Positions 29,964 through 40,021 of a stretch of DNA of 64,000 nt are shown one piece after another. The position numbers and the translations under genes are program-made. The DNA comes from Bacteroidota bacterium. GTDB taxonomy: Bacteria; Bacteroidota; Bacteroidia; Chitinophagales; Chitinophagaceae. The notes under the pieces are model-generated. The model saw nothing but the letters and a program-made list of their open reading frames with translations. It did not search any database and was not told the origin of the DNA. Every line of letters begins with the position of its first letter. The stretch's first letter is position 1. The stretch spans positions 1 through 64,000 of the forward strand of contig VGGV01000006.1 of NCBI GenBank assembly GCA_016868455.1, in the 5' to 3' direction.

Positions 29964-30527
29964 ATGCAGGATATCGAACCTTTTTATAACTGGCGGCATA
30001 TATACATAAGCGAGGAAGACCAACGGTCGCCTTTTTTCGGAAGAACCTATTCTGAGTTTGAATTCTCCCAAACGGTTTACAATTATTATATCCATCCGCA
30101 ATGGGATGATTTTGGCAGCAGAACTTTGTACCTGAAAGTGCTGCTGGCGGATTATGACGAGAAATATGCGGTGATCGAACTGATTGGTGAATGGAATGAT
30201 GCTATTGAGAATGACATTATGGAGCTAAAGCGGGAGGTGCTGGAAAAGTTTATGTATGAGGGGATTTACAAATTCATCCTGGTGGGGGAAAATGTGCTCA
30301 ATTTTCACAGCGATGGTAAAGAATATTATGAAGAACTGTTTGAAGAAGTAACAGATGAAAACGGCTGGGTGGTTTGTTTAAATATGCCGGAACAGACACA
30401 GTATGATTTTAAACATGCACACCTGAACCGGTTTATCGAACTGATGGAACTGGATAACTGGCGAACTTATAAGCCTTTTCATCTGTTTAAAAAAATAAAT
30501 AATGAACTGACGGCAAGGTTAAAGTAA
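29964..30527 (+). CDS. hypothetical protein
   Basis: 187-aa ORF with a candidate promoter; no family recognised. Confidence 0.7.
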   Translation: MQDIEPFYNWRHIYISEEDQRSPFFGRTYSEFEFSQTVYNYYIHPQWDDFGSRTLYLKVLLADYDEKYAVIELIGEWNDAIENDIMELKREVLEKFMYEGIYKFILVGENVLNFHSDGKEYYEELFEEVTDENGWVVCLNMPEQTQYDFKHAHLNRFIELMELDNWRTYKPFHLFKKINNELTARLK

Positions 30528-30530
30528 TAA

Positions 30531-31064
30531 TTGTTTATGACAGGTATCCATAAAGTTGCTTTGCTATTATGCCTGATTTTTCTTTTTCAGAATGCATATG
30601 TTTGGGGCCAGGATTGCCAGGGTGTTTCTGCAAGGAAAGATAAGACAAAGAACTCCCGTATTTTCTCAGGAATCTCTTCATCAGACGAGTTTTTCAGTTT
30701 ACTTATCTCAAAGTAAATAGCTGAAAATACTGATTCCATATCATCTGATAATTACTCGTTATTTCTTAATGTGGCGTCAAGGGTGTTATTCACTGACAGC
30801 ATCCTGGAAACTACCGGCACATTTGAGTTTGTTTTTTCCGATGGCTCGTCAGTAGTTTTTAATAATGTGCAGCCCTTGAATAATCCGATGGGGTATTGCT
30901 GTAGTCTGGGATTTACATGTAAGCTCGCCAATGAGCAGTTTGAGCAACTGACAAGGCAGCCTTTCGAAAAGATTATTGCTTTCAACACAGTAGTTGTCCG
31001 GTTTTCGGGGAAAAAGCAGAAGAGGCTTGCAAGTATGCTTACCTGCATCTACGGGAAAAAGTAG
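30531..31064 (+). pseudogene. secreted protein ORF interrupted by one in-frame TAA
   Basis: Signal peptide (HKVALLLCLIFLFQNAYVWGQ); TAA at 30714-30716; the same frame stays open to 31064. Confidence 0.6.
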
Positions 31065-31136
31065 CTCCCGTTTAATAATAAATTTCACAAGAGTGTTTAT
31101 CGTTAAATCTTTTACTGGTTTTTGCCCCCGGCGCAG

Positions 31137-31144
31137 TATTTTTG
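31137..31144 (+). promoter_or_regulatory. candidate sdhC -7 element TATTTTTG
   Basis: TAnnTTTG match upstream of the ATG at 31178. Confidence 0.45.
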
Positions 31145-31177
31145 CAGCAAATTTGATTACCCTCTATAACTGCACTT

Positions 31178-31846
31178 ATGAAATGGTCTGAGCTGTTCAC
31201 TTCTTCGGTTGGTAAAAAGTGGGTGATGGCGCTGACGGGTTTGTTTCTTATTACTTTTTTGGTGGTGCATGCGGGCATTAATGCCTGTATCTGGGCCAAT
31301 GACGGCGGCGCAATGTTTAACGATGCTGCCCATTTCATGGGTTCGTCCTGGGTAATAAGGATAATTGAGATCGGGCTGATGGCCGGGTTTCTTATTCATA
31401 TTGTGCAGGGTAGTGTGCTGGAAATACAAAACCGAAGAAAAAGAAAGAAGGGATATGCCGTGGCAATGGGAAATAAAGGAAGCACATGGTACAGCCGCAG
31501 TATGGGGTTGCTGGGTACCCTGATAGGGATTTTCCTTATCATTCATCTTTCGCATTTCTGGGTGCCCAACAGAAGTCACCAGGGCTGGTTGCTGGGCGAA
31601 GAACTGAATCTGTATGAAGAAATGAAAGTAAGATTCCAGGCAGAATGGGTGGTGATTGTGTATGTTCTTGGATGTTTTTCGCTGGCATGGCACCTGGTAC
31701 ATGGTTTTCAAAGCGCCTTCAGAACGATTGGAGTGAGTAACAAAAAGTATTTGACGTTGCTGAATACAGCGGGTATTGCATTCTCAATTATCGTTCCGCT
31801 GGTTTTTGCAATGATGCCGGTGAGTTTTTATCTGGGATGGATATGA
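31178..31846 (+). CDS. sdhC: succinate dehydrogenase cytochrome b subunit
   Basis: MKWSELFTSSVGKKWVMALTGLFLITFLVVHAG; GLMAGFLIHIVQG; followed by sdhA and sdhB. Confidence 0.93.
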   Translation: MKWSELFTSSVGKKWVMALTGLFLITFLVVHAGINACIWANDGGAMFNDAAHFMGSSWVIRIIEIGLMAGFLIHIVQGSVLEIQNRRKRKKGYAVAMGNKGSTWYSRSMGLLGTLIGIFLIIHLSHFWVPNRSHQGWLLGEELNLYEEMKVRFQAEWVVIVYVLGCFSLAWHLVHGFQSAFRTIGVSNKKYLTLLNTAGIAFSIIVPLVFAMMPVSFYLGWI

Positions 31847-31880
31847 GGCCTCCCCAAACCCCTCCGAAGGAGGGGCTTAT
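31847..31880 (+). repeat. palindromic repeat abutting the sdhC stop codon
   Basis: GGCCTCCCCAAACCCCTCCGAAGGAGGGGCTTAT. Confidence 0.6.
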
Positions 31881-31969
31881 GGTCTCGGGTTATTTGAAAG
31901 CTCTTTACCGTGTTTGGATATGATATAATGATGTAAAATTTTCTTACAGCCTCGTAGAAGCTGAATATC

Positions 31970-32155
31970 GGTAGCCCCGGATGAAATCCGGGGAAAATAA
32001 AAGTGAAGATTTTATGGAACCCCGCAGGGGTTCCATATTGTTGATTAGAGTTAATAGTGTTGAACGGAGCGTCGCAACGGAAGATGCTCAGGGAACAGGA
32101 CGATGATAAAAAATAATGAACCATCAGGTCGCTTTTAGCGACCCGACGGATAAAC
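31970..32155 (+). repeat. hairpin-rich non-coding element between sdhC and sdhA
   Basis: Hairpins 31975-31993 (CCCCGGAT GAA ATCCGGGG), 32014-32036 (ATGGAACCCC GCA GGGGTTCCAT), 32127-32143 (GGTCGCT TTT AGCGACC). Confidence 0.55.
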
Positions 32156-32164
32156 GTTAAGGAT

Positions 32165-34141
32165 ATGCTTGAATCAAAAATTCCTTCAGGGCCTTTAGAA
32201 CAAAACTGGACGTATTATAAAGGCCATTGCAAACTGGTGAACCCGGCCAACAAAAGAAAGCTCGATGTAATTGTGGTTGGAACCGGTTTGGCCGGCGCTT
32301 CTGCCGCCGCTTCATTGGGAGAACTGGGTTATAAAGTAAAGGCATTTTGTTTTCAGGATTCGCCGCGGAGAGCACACAGTATTGCTGCGCAGGGCGGCAT
32401 TAATGCTGCGAAGAATTACCAGAATGATGGCGACTCGGTATTCCGTTTGTTTTATGATACGGTGAAGGGCGGCGACTATCGGGCAAGAGAGGCCAATGTT
32501 CATCGCCTCGCCGAAGTAAGCGTAAACATCATTGACCAATGCGTTGCGCAGGGTGTACCTTTTGCAAGGGAGTATGGAGGTTTGTTGAATAACCGTTCAT
32601 TTGGTGGTACACAGGTGAAAAGAACTTTTTATGCGGCAGGACAAACGGGCCAGCAATTATTGATAGGCGCTTACCAGGCCATGGAAAGACAGGTGGCGCT
32701 TGGAAATGTGCAACAGTTTACCCGGCATGAGATGCTGGATGTGGTGATCATTGATGGAAAGGCGAGAGGTATCATTGCCCGGAATCTTATAACAGGAAAG
32801 CTGGAAAGACATTTCGGCCATGCTGTATTGCTTTGTACCGGTGGGTATGGCAATGTCTTTTATCTTTCTACCAATGCGATGGGCAGCAATGTTACTGCCA
32901 TCTGGAAAGCGCATAAGCAAGGCGCTTATTTTGGTAATCCCTGCTTTACACAAATTCACCCGACCTGTATTCCTGTAAGCGGTGATCATCAAAGCAAACT
33001 GACATTGATGTCCGAGTCATTAAGAAATGATGGTCGTATTTGGGTCCCGAAGAAAAAAGATGATAACCGCAAACCGAATGATATTCCGGAAGAAGAAAGG
33101 GATTATTATCTGGAGCGGCGTTATCCTGCATTTGGAAATTTAGTACCAAGAGACGTAGCATCAAGGGCGGCGAAGGAAAGATCTGATGCGGGATATGGTG
33201 TGGGAACAACAAAGCAGGCGGTTTATCTGGATTTCAAATACAACCTCATCAATAAATACGGAAGGGCAGAAGCCACGAAGAGGGGTATTCAAAATCCTGA
33301 TGAAGCAACGCTGGTTTCATTGGGTAAAGAGGTGGTGAAAGAGGAATATGGCAACCTGTTTGATATGTATGAGAAGATAACAGGTGAAAATCCGTATGAA
33401 GTGCCCATGCGGATTTATCCTGCCGTGCATTATACCATGGGCGGCCTGTGGGTGGATTATGAACTGATGACAAATATAAAGGGCCTCTATGCGTTGGGAG
33501 AAGCCAACTTCAGCGATCATGGCGCTAACCGCCTTGGTGCTTCTGCATTGATGCAGGGACTGGCCGACGGATATTTTGTGATTCCTTATACTATCGGCAA
33601 CTACCTTGCTGATGAAATTGCGACAAAGCCGGTTCCAACAACGCATGAGGCATTTGAAAAAACGGAAAAGGAAGTTGCGGACCGTATCAATACTTTAATG
33701 AACATAAGAGGCAAACAGACTGTTGAAAGTTTTCATAAGCGATTGGGAAAAATAATGTGGGAGAAATGCGGCATGACCCGTAATGCACTGGGATTGCAGG
33801 AAGCTATCACTGAAATACGGGCATTGAAAAAAGAATTCTGGAGAGATGTATGCATTCCCGGCGCCATTCATGAAATGAATCCTGAGCTGGACAAAGCCGG
33901 CCGTGTGGCTGACTTTATAGAATTAGGTGAACTGATGTGCAAAGACGCATTGGACAGAAATGAAAGCTGCGGCGGGCATTTCCGGGAAGAAAGCCAGACG
34001 GAGGAAGGAGAAGCGAAGAGGGATGATGCGAATTATAGTTATGTTGCGGCATGGGAATATGCCGGTGAAGGCCATTGGAATTTGTATAAAGAAGTATTGA
34101 ATTTTGAAGTGGCTAAACCTACTCAACGATCTTATAAATAA
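32165..34141 (+). CDS. sdhA: succinate dehydrogenase/fumarate reductase flavoprotein subunit
   Basis: [65 protein letters not shown]. Confidence 0.96.
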   Translation: MLESKIPSGPLEQNWTYYKGHCKLVNPANKRKLDVIVVGTGLAGASAAASLGELGYKVKAFCFQDSPRRAHSIAAQGGINAAKNYQNDGDSVFRLFYDTVKGGDYRAREANVHRLAEVSVNIIDQCVAQGVPFAREYGGLLNNRSFGGTQVKRTFYAAGQTGQQLLIGAYQAMERQVALGNVQQFTRHEMLDVVIIDGKARGIIARNLITGKLERHFGHAVLLCTGGYGNVFYLSTNAMGSNVTAIWKAHKQGAYFGNPCFTQIHPTCIPVSGDHQSKLTLMSESLRNDGRIWVPKKKDDNRKPNDIPEEERDYYLERRYPAFGNLVPRDVASRAAKERSDAGYGVGTTKQAVYLDFKYNLINKYGRAEATKRGIQNPDEATLVSLGKEVVKEEYGNLFDMYEKITGENPYEVPMRIYPAVHYTMGGLWVDYELMTNIKGLYALGEANFSDHGANRLGASALMQGLADGYFVIPYTIGNYLADEIATKPVPTTHEAFEKTEKEVADRINTLMNIRGKQTVESFHKRLGKIMWEKCGMTRNALGLQEAITEIRALKKEFWRDVCIPGAIHEMNPELDKAGRVADFIELGELMCKDALDRNESCGGHFREESQTEEGEAKRDDANYSYVAAWEYAGEGHWNLYKEVLNFEVAKPTQRSYK

Positions 34142-34170
34142 ATTGCTAACTGAACAATAGTTGTTGTTTT

Positions 34171-34935
34171 ATGGAGCACTATACAATGAACCTGACATTG
34201 AAAGTATGGCGGCAAAAGAATACAGATGACAGAGGAGGGTTTGAAACTTACCCGGTAAAGAATATTTCCTCCGAAATGTCTTTTCTTGAAATGTTTGATG
34301 TACTGAACGAAGAACTGATCCGTGAAGGAAAAGATCCGATCGCTTTTGACCACGATTGCCGTGAAGGTATCTGCGGCATGTGTTCCATGTATATCAATGG
34401 CCGGCCGCATGGCCCCTGGAAGGCCAACACCGTTTGCCAACTCCATATGCGGGCTTATAAGGATGGAGATACGATTGTAGTGGAGCCATGGAGGGCCAAT
34501 GCCTTTCCGGTTATTAAGGATTTGATGGTTGACAGAACCGCTTTTGACCGCATCATTCAGGCCGGAGGTTTTATTTCAGTCAATACCGGCAATGCATTGG
34601 ATGCCAATGCTATACCGGTTCGAAAAGATAAGGCCGATGCAGCTTTTGCCGCTGCTGCCTGCATTGGGTGTGGAGCCTGTGTGGCCGCCTGTAAAAATTC
34701 TTCAGCTATGCTGTTCCTGTCGGCCAAGGTTTCTCATCTGGCCTTATTACCACAAGGAGCTCCTGAAAGAAAAACAAGAGCGATGAATATGGTGGCGCAA
34801 ATGGACAAGGAGGGTTTTGGCGCCTGCACCAATACCGGGGCCTGTGAGGCAGTTTGTCCCAAAGAAATTTCTATTGATACTATTGCCCGGCTAAACAGGG
34901 AATATATGCTGGGGGCAGCTACCGTTGAAAGTTAG
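34171..34935 (+). CDS. sdhB: succinate dehydrogenase/fumarate reductase iron-sulfur subunit
   Basis: [45 protein letters not shown]. Confidence 0.96.
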   Translation: MEHYTMNLTLKVWRQKNTDDRGGFETYPVKNISSEMSFLEMFDVLNEELIREGKDPIAFDHDCREGICGMCSMYINGRPHGPWKANTVCQLHMRAYKDGDTIVVEPWRANAFPVIKDLMVDRTAFDRIIQAGGFISVNTGNALDANAIPVRKDKADAAFAAAACIGCGACVAACKNSSAMLFLSAKVSHLALLPQGAPERKTRAMNMVAQMDKEGFGACTNTGACEAVCPKEISIDTIARLNREYMLGAATVES

Positions 34936-34958
34936 TTTTTGGTTTAAATCACTGAAGC

Positions 34959-34979
34959 AGCCCTTTTCTGTAAAGGGCT
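34959..34979 (+). terminator. terminator after sdhB
   Basis: AGCCCTTTTCTGTAAAGGGCT then TTTTTTATTT. Confidence 0.7.
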
Positions 34980-35029
34980 TTTTTATTTCAGGCCGATCGC
35001 CTTACATTCGCAATCCTAAACTTGCATCT

Positions 35030-37189
35030 ATGAACAGTAAAAACATTTTTCCGTTAATAGCTTTAGTTATTTTATCAGCATGTAAGAATTCAACAACCGT
35101 GGATAAAGAAACCTACAAATGGCCCGAAGGAGTAATGCCGCCTGTTGCCGAAAAAATGAATAAAGAACTGGTTGCCAATGGCGATAAACGTATTGATGAG
35201 TACTACTGGATGAACGATTATTTCAAAAAGGGACCTGACAGTACCAAAGTGGTGGACTACCTAAAAGCCGAAAATGCCTACCTGGATAGCATGATGGCCG
35301 GTACCAAAAAATTCCAGGAAGACCTGTTCAATGAGATGAAGGCAAGGATTAAGGAACAAGATGAATCAGTACCGGCGCTGAAAAACGGATATTATTATTA
35401 CAGAAGGACCGAAGAGGGCATGCAGTACTATAAATATTGCCGTAAAAAGGGCAGCCTGGATGCGCCTGAAGAAATGCTGCTGGATGTAGACAAGATGGCC
35501 GAAGGGTCAAACTATTTTTCGGTCGCAGGAATGGTGGTAAGTCCCGATAATAAGTTGCTTGCTTACGGCGTGGACAAACTTTCCCGGTGGCAGTACACTA
35601 TTTACATCAAAGATCTGGAAACAGGAGAACTGCTCAGCGACCAGATCGGCAACACCGAAGCTGACCCGGTATGGGCCAATGATAACAAGACCATATTCTA
35701 TACCTCTAAAAACCCCCTGACACTTCTTTCGGAAAAGATCATGAAACACAAACTGGGTGCACCGGCATCTGCCGATGCACTGGTCTATGAGGAAAAAGAT
35801 AAGAGCAACTATATCGGGGTCGGCAAGACAAAATCAGACAAATTCATTATTATCTCTTCTTCTGCAACACTTTCTTCTGAACACAGATTGATCGATGCGG
35901 ATGCGCCGGATGGACCGGTGAAAATTTTTCAACCGCGCTTGAAAGATGTCCTTTACAGTATTGACCATTGGGGAGAAAAGTTTTTGATAGTTACCAATAA
36001 GGACGCAAAGAATTTTAAACTGGCGGAAACCCCGGCGGATAAAACAGGTATTGATAACTGGACAGATGTTATCCCTCACCGAACAGATGTGCTGGTGGAA
36101 GGAATTGATGTTTTTAAAAATCATTGGGTGATAACAGAACGTAAAAGCGGATTACTTCAGTTAAGAATACGCAATACCGGCACCGGGGCCGAGCATTACC
36201 TCGATTTTCGTGAACCGGCCTATGCTGCTTATACTACAGGCAATCTGGAGTTTAACTCCGGGGTGTTGAGATACAGCTACACATCGCTTACCACGCCTAA
36301 CTCCATTTTTGATTACAATATGGAAACCAAAGAAAAGAAACTGATGAAAGAACAGCCCGTGCTGGGAGGATTTGACAAGAATGATTATGCTACGGAACGC
36401 ATCTATGCCACCGCAGGCGATGGAACCAAAGTACCTATTTCACTAGTTTATAAAAAAGGAACAAAAAAAGATGGCAGCGCCCCGCTTTTACTCTATGGTT
36501 ATGGTTCCTACGGCGCCAGTATGGATGCCAGTTTCAGTAGCTCAGAGCTTAGTTTGCTGAACAGGGGATTTATCTATGCAATTGCTCACATACGTGGCGG
36601 GCAGGAAATGGGGAGGCAATGGTACGAGGATGGCAAACTGATGAAAAAGAAAAACACATTTACCGATTTTATTGACTGCGGCAAATATTTGATCAGTGAA
36701 AAATACACTTCTGCCGGTCACCTGTACGCTATGGGCGGAAGCGCCGGAGGATTATTGATGGGCGCAATTGTAAATATGGCGCCTGACCTGTGGAACGGGG
36801 TAGTGGCCCAGGTTCCTTTTGTGGATGTGGTAACCACAATGTCAGACCCGACAATTCCGCTTACCACCAATGAATATGACGAATGGGGAAACCCTGCTGA
36901 CAAGGATGCCTATTTTTATATGAAGTCTTATTCTCCTTATGATAATGTAGAGAAGAAGAATTACCCGAACATGCTGGTGACAACAGGCCTGCACGACAGC
37001 CAGGTGCAATATTTTGAGCCGGCCAAATGGGTGGCCAGGTTAAGGGCAATGAAGACAGACAAAAACCTGTTGCTCTTTAAAACGCAATTAGAAGCAGGAC
37101 ATGGCGGAAAATCAGGCAGGTTTGACAAACTGCGGGAAACAGCTTTGCAATATGCATTCCTGCTTGCGCTTGAAGGAATACAAAGCTGA
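35030..37189 (+). CDS. S9 family peptidase (prolyl oligopeptidase/oligopeptidase B-like), lipoprotein
   Basis: MNSKNIFPLIALVILSACKN lipobox; AMGGSAGGLLMGAIVNMAPDLWNGVVAQVPFVDVVTTM; EAGHGGKSGR. Confidence 0.93.
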   Translation: MNSKNIFPLIALVILSACKNSTTVDKETYKWPEGVMPPVAEKMNKELVANGDKRIDEYYWMNDYFKKGPDSTKVVDYLKAENAYLDSMMAGTKKFQEDLFNEMKARIKEQDESVPALKNGYYYYRRTEEGMQYYKYCRKKGSLDAPEEMLLDVDKMAEGSNYFSVAGMVVSPDNKLLAYGVDKLSRWQYTIYIKDLETGELLSDQIGNTEADPVWANDNKTIFYTSKNPLTLLSEKIMKHKLGAPASADALVYEEKDKSNYIGVGKTKSDKFIIISSSATLSSEHRLIDADAPDGPVKIFQPRLKDVLYSIDHWGEKFLIVTNKDAKNFKLAETPADKTGIDNWTDVIPHRTDVLVEGIDVFKNHWVITERKSGLLQLRIRNTGTGAEHYLDFREPAYAAYTTGNLEFNSGVLRYSYTSLTTPNSIFDYNMETKEKKLMKEQPVLGGFDKNDYATERIYATAGDGTKVPISLVYKKGTKKDGSAPLLLYGYGSYGASMDASFSSSELSLLNRGFIYAIAHIRGGQEMGRQWYEDGKLMKKKNTFTDFIDCGKYLISEKYTSAGHLYAMGGSAGGLLMGAIVNMAPDLWNGVVAQVPFVDVVTTMSDPTIPLTTNEYDEWGNPADKDAYFYMKSYSPYDNVEKKNYPNMLVTTGLHDSQVQYFEPAKWVARLRAMKTDKNLLLFKTQLEAGHGGKSGRFDKLRETALQYAFLLALEGIQS

Positions 37190-37193
37190 TGTG

Positions 37194-37730
37194 TCAAAAA
37201 CAATAGTTTGCCGTAAGTGAGCCTGACCAAAGCGGCCGGGCCCCTGTTTCTGTTATCATCAAGATACCGGGGCTTATTCCCCATTTAGGGGAAAAATACC
37301 AGGAAGAATGAAGCGCCGAACTGATATTGAAGCGTATTGTTTTTTTATAATAACTCAGTGCCGGCCCGGCAGTAAGCCGGATATTAACTGATGTTACCGG
37401 GTTATACATCACTCCTCCGGATATATGAAATACAAAATAATCTGAATAAGAAAAAGAATAGCCGCTTTTTTCTTCTTTACGTCCGGGATAATAATCCAAA
37501 CGGCTGCCAAGAATATAGGCCCATTTGTTTTCATGAAGTGAATCAAACTTTCCGAAACGGTGTTTGCTGTATTCAATCCCGGCGCTGATGCCGGGGAAAT
37601 GTGTTTCATGAAAGATACCTGCGGGCAAGTGACCGCCTGCAGCAATATTCCAGACATAACCATCCGGCTGTGCTCCGGCTTTTTCAAAACAAAAAAAAGC
37701 TATACCAGCATATAGCAGTTTGGCATACAT
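37194..37730 (-). CDS. hypothetical secreted protein, possible small beta-barrel
   Basis: 178 aa with signal-like N-terminus and alternating aromatic strands. Confidence 0.6.
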   Translation of the reverse strand: MYAKLLYAGIAFFCFEKAGAQPDGYVWNIAAGGHLPAGIFHETHFPGISAGIEYSKHRFGKFDSLHENKWAYILGSRLDYYPGRKEEKSGYSFSYSDYFVFHISGGVMYNPVTSVNIRLTAGPALSYYKKTIRFNISSALHSSWYFSPKWGISPGILMITETGARPLWSGSLTANYCF

Positions 37731-37755
37731 ATGGGACTATACTGTCTTGATTGAT

Positions 37756-39906
37756 TTAACGGATAATGATAAAAGTTCCTTTTCGGTTGTGCTGTTTACC
37801 GGTTCTTGGATCCAGCGCTTTTACCACCCACACAAATGTGCCGGAATCCCGCAACACGTCATTGATTTTACCGTTCCAGCCTTCATCTTTCAGGCTAGTG
37901 GTAAAAATCCGCTGTCCCCACCGGTTGTAAACACTGAACTCAAGCAGGGTATATGCCCTTGGCATAAACGGCCGCATCACATCATTTCTTCCGTCATTGT
38001 TAGGTGTAAAGGCTCCAGGAACATAGATATCATTTACATCATCAGGCAGTTTAACGGTAATCTTTACAGAATCTTCACTCCGGCAATTATTGGCATCGGT
38101 TGCTGTTACTTTATACAGAATGGTTTCCCTTGGTTTAGCAACGGGACTTTGAGCAGCACTGTTGTTTAACCAGCTTGGAGGGTCCCACACATACGAAGCT
38201 ATAGGTCCGGTCGTAGTCAGCATCACAGATTCTCCGAAATTAATTATCTGGTCAGGAATGGTATTTATGGTAAAAGTTTGTACATCCACACGGATAGTAA
38301 GAGAATCATCAAAGCAGGGAGAACCTGTAAGAATTTTAAGTTTGACATCATACGGGCCGGTGCTGGCATAAGTATGTTTTGGGTGCACATCTGTTGAAGT
38401 GTTGCCATCGCCAAAATCCCATAAATAAGTAATGCCGGGAACCTGGAGTGATGAACTTTTATTGGTAAATCGGTAATACCCCGAGTCACAAACATTCGCA
38501 AATTCAAAATCCGGGGTTTGGTCTGCAAATCCAGAAGGAAAAACCTGGCGGGTACGGGTCACTTTTCCGCAAAAGGACAGTGAAGTAATGGTGAGCTTTA
38601 CTTTATAAACCTGCGAAGGGTTTGAAAATGTATGAACAGGATTTTGCTGGGTTGATGTGTTCCCATCGCCAAAATCCCACTGCCAGCTTATTACAGGCGG
38701 AAGCGTGGTGCTGGCATTAAACTGAACCTGGCCGGTGCAACGGTCAATAATGGTGTAATCAAATCCGTTGAACCTGTTGCCAACAATATCATTGATATGG
38801 GAGGGGAGGCCGATAAAAGCAGTGCCGGGCTGCAGGTCAATTACATTCCGCTGAAAATCGCAGGCTGCGCCTTTCTGGTTTGGCTGGTTAATCACAGCCA
38901 GCAACTGGTTGGATTGTGTCAGGTAAATTTTTTCATTTACCGCCATCTGGATATCATAATAGCTTACCTGTGTGGGAAAACTTATCCTTGATGACTGAAT
39001 AGCCGCAACGGTGGGAAGAGTTACTTCAAGCTGATCAAGCTGCATATCATCTTTACGGGTAAGGTAAAGCAGTTTTGAATCTGGTGAAAACTCACAGTGA
39101 TTGTATCTGGTGTTGGGCAAAGAGATGCTCCTTGCATTACTAAGCACACCGGTTGAATTGTCAAAATCAAAAATCTGGAAAAAATTAGAGGGTGAACCAC
39201 CAACGGGGAAATGTGTCTGGCATAACATTCTTCCGTCCGGGCTTGCTTTCAGCACTCCTACATTCATCAGCACATGCTGGTCCATAGTGGGCCCCAGAGT
39301 GGAAACAACAGGGTTTAGCTGCAGCCCGTTGCAGTCAATAAGCCATGCCCTGAAAACATTGGACTCATGATCATTGGTTATCAGCCACACATATACGCCG
39401 TTGGAGTGCCGTACAGTAGCAAGCCTTTCGGTGCAGGATGACCAAAGCAGGTTATTCTTGCTTGTTACTTTCCCGTTGCCCCCATTCTGCGACATATCAA
39501 CTACGGAATAGCGATACCCGTTTACAAAATCATCCTCAATGGCATCAGCTGTAAAGATGTAAAACAGATCGGGGTTCCCGGGGTGCGGAACAATACTCAT
39601 CTGGCAGGCAGAAATATTACCGCCAAGGTTATCGCCATTAAGCATGAGCTGGTGGTTCCTGTCATAAACATCCACCCCGCTTGAATAGAAGAGCAGGTTG
39701 CCATCGTCATCAGAAATAGCTGCTGCAGCTTCGGCTGAAATCATAGCGCTGTTGGTTAGAACCTGGGGGCCGGTTACACTGAAATTAAGACCCGCTCTTC
39801 TTCCAAAATACCAGTTATTATCGTATTGCCCTTTTGCGCAAAAGGCAAATACAACAGCAATAAAAGTCTGAAACAAACAATTCAAATGCCTGTATTTGCG
39901 CTGCAT
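37756..39906 (-). CDS. PKD-domain protein with T9SS type B sorting domain
   Basis: Two PKD-like blocks (WQWDFGDGNTSTQQNPVHTF; YLWDFGDGNTSTDVHPKHTY); C-terminal VPGAFTPNNDGRNDVMRPF...FSVYNRWGQRIFTT...GWNGK. Confidence 0.93.
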   Translation of the reverse strand: MQRKYRHLNCLFQTFIAVVFAFCAKGQYDNNWYFGRRAGLNFSVTGPQVLTNSAMISAEAAAAISDDDGNLLFYSSGVDVYDRNHQLMLNGDNLGGNISACQMSIVPHPGNPDLFYIFTADAIEDDFVNGYRYSVVDMSQNGGNGKVTSKNNLLWSSCTERLATVRHSNGVYVWLITNDHESNVFRAWLIDCNGLQLNPVVSTLGPTMDQHVLMNVGVLKASPDGRMLCQTHFPVGGSPSNFFQIFDFDNSTGVLSNARSISLPNTRYNHCEFSPDSKLLYLTRKDDMQLDQLEVTLPTVAAIQSSRISFPTQVSYYDIQMAVNEKIYLTQSNQLLAVINQPNQKGAACDFQRNVIDLQPGTAFIGLPSHINDIVGNRFNGFDYTIIDRCTGQVQFNASTTLPPVISWQWDFGDGNTSTQQNPVHTFSNPSQVYKVKLTITSLSFCGKVTRTRQVFPSGFADQTPDFEFANVCDSGYYRFTNKSSSLQVPGITYLWDFGDGNTSTDVHPKHTYASTGPYDVKLKILTGSPCFDDSLTIRVDVQTFTINTIPDQIINFGESVMLTTTGPIASYVWDPPSWLNNSAAQSPVAKPRETILYKVTATDANNCRSEDSVKITVKLPDDVNDIYVPGAFTPNNDGRNDVMRPFMPRAYTLLEFSVYNRWGQRIFTTSLKDEGWNGKINDVLRDSGTFVWVVKALDPRTGKQHNRKGTFIIIR

Positions 39907-40021
39907 GATTTCCTCAATAAGGGTCTGAAGTGAATATCGGTTTTTCAGGATTTACGGTTTACTGGTTACCTTCACACAATAAAACTACAAAAATAGCGAT
40001 TTTGAAGTAAACTGGCTGTTA

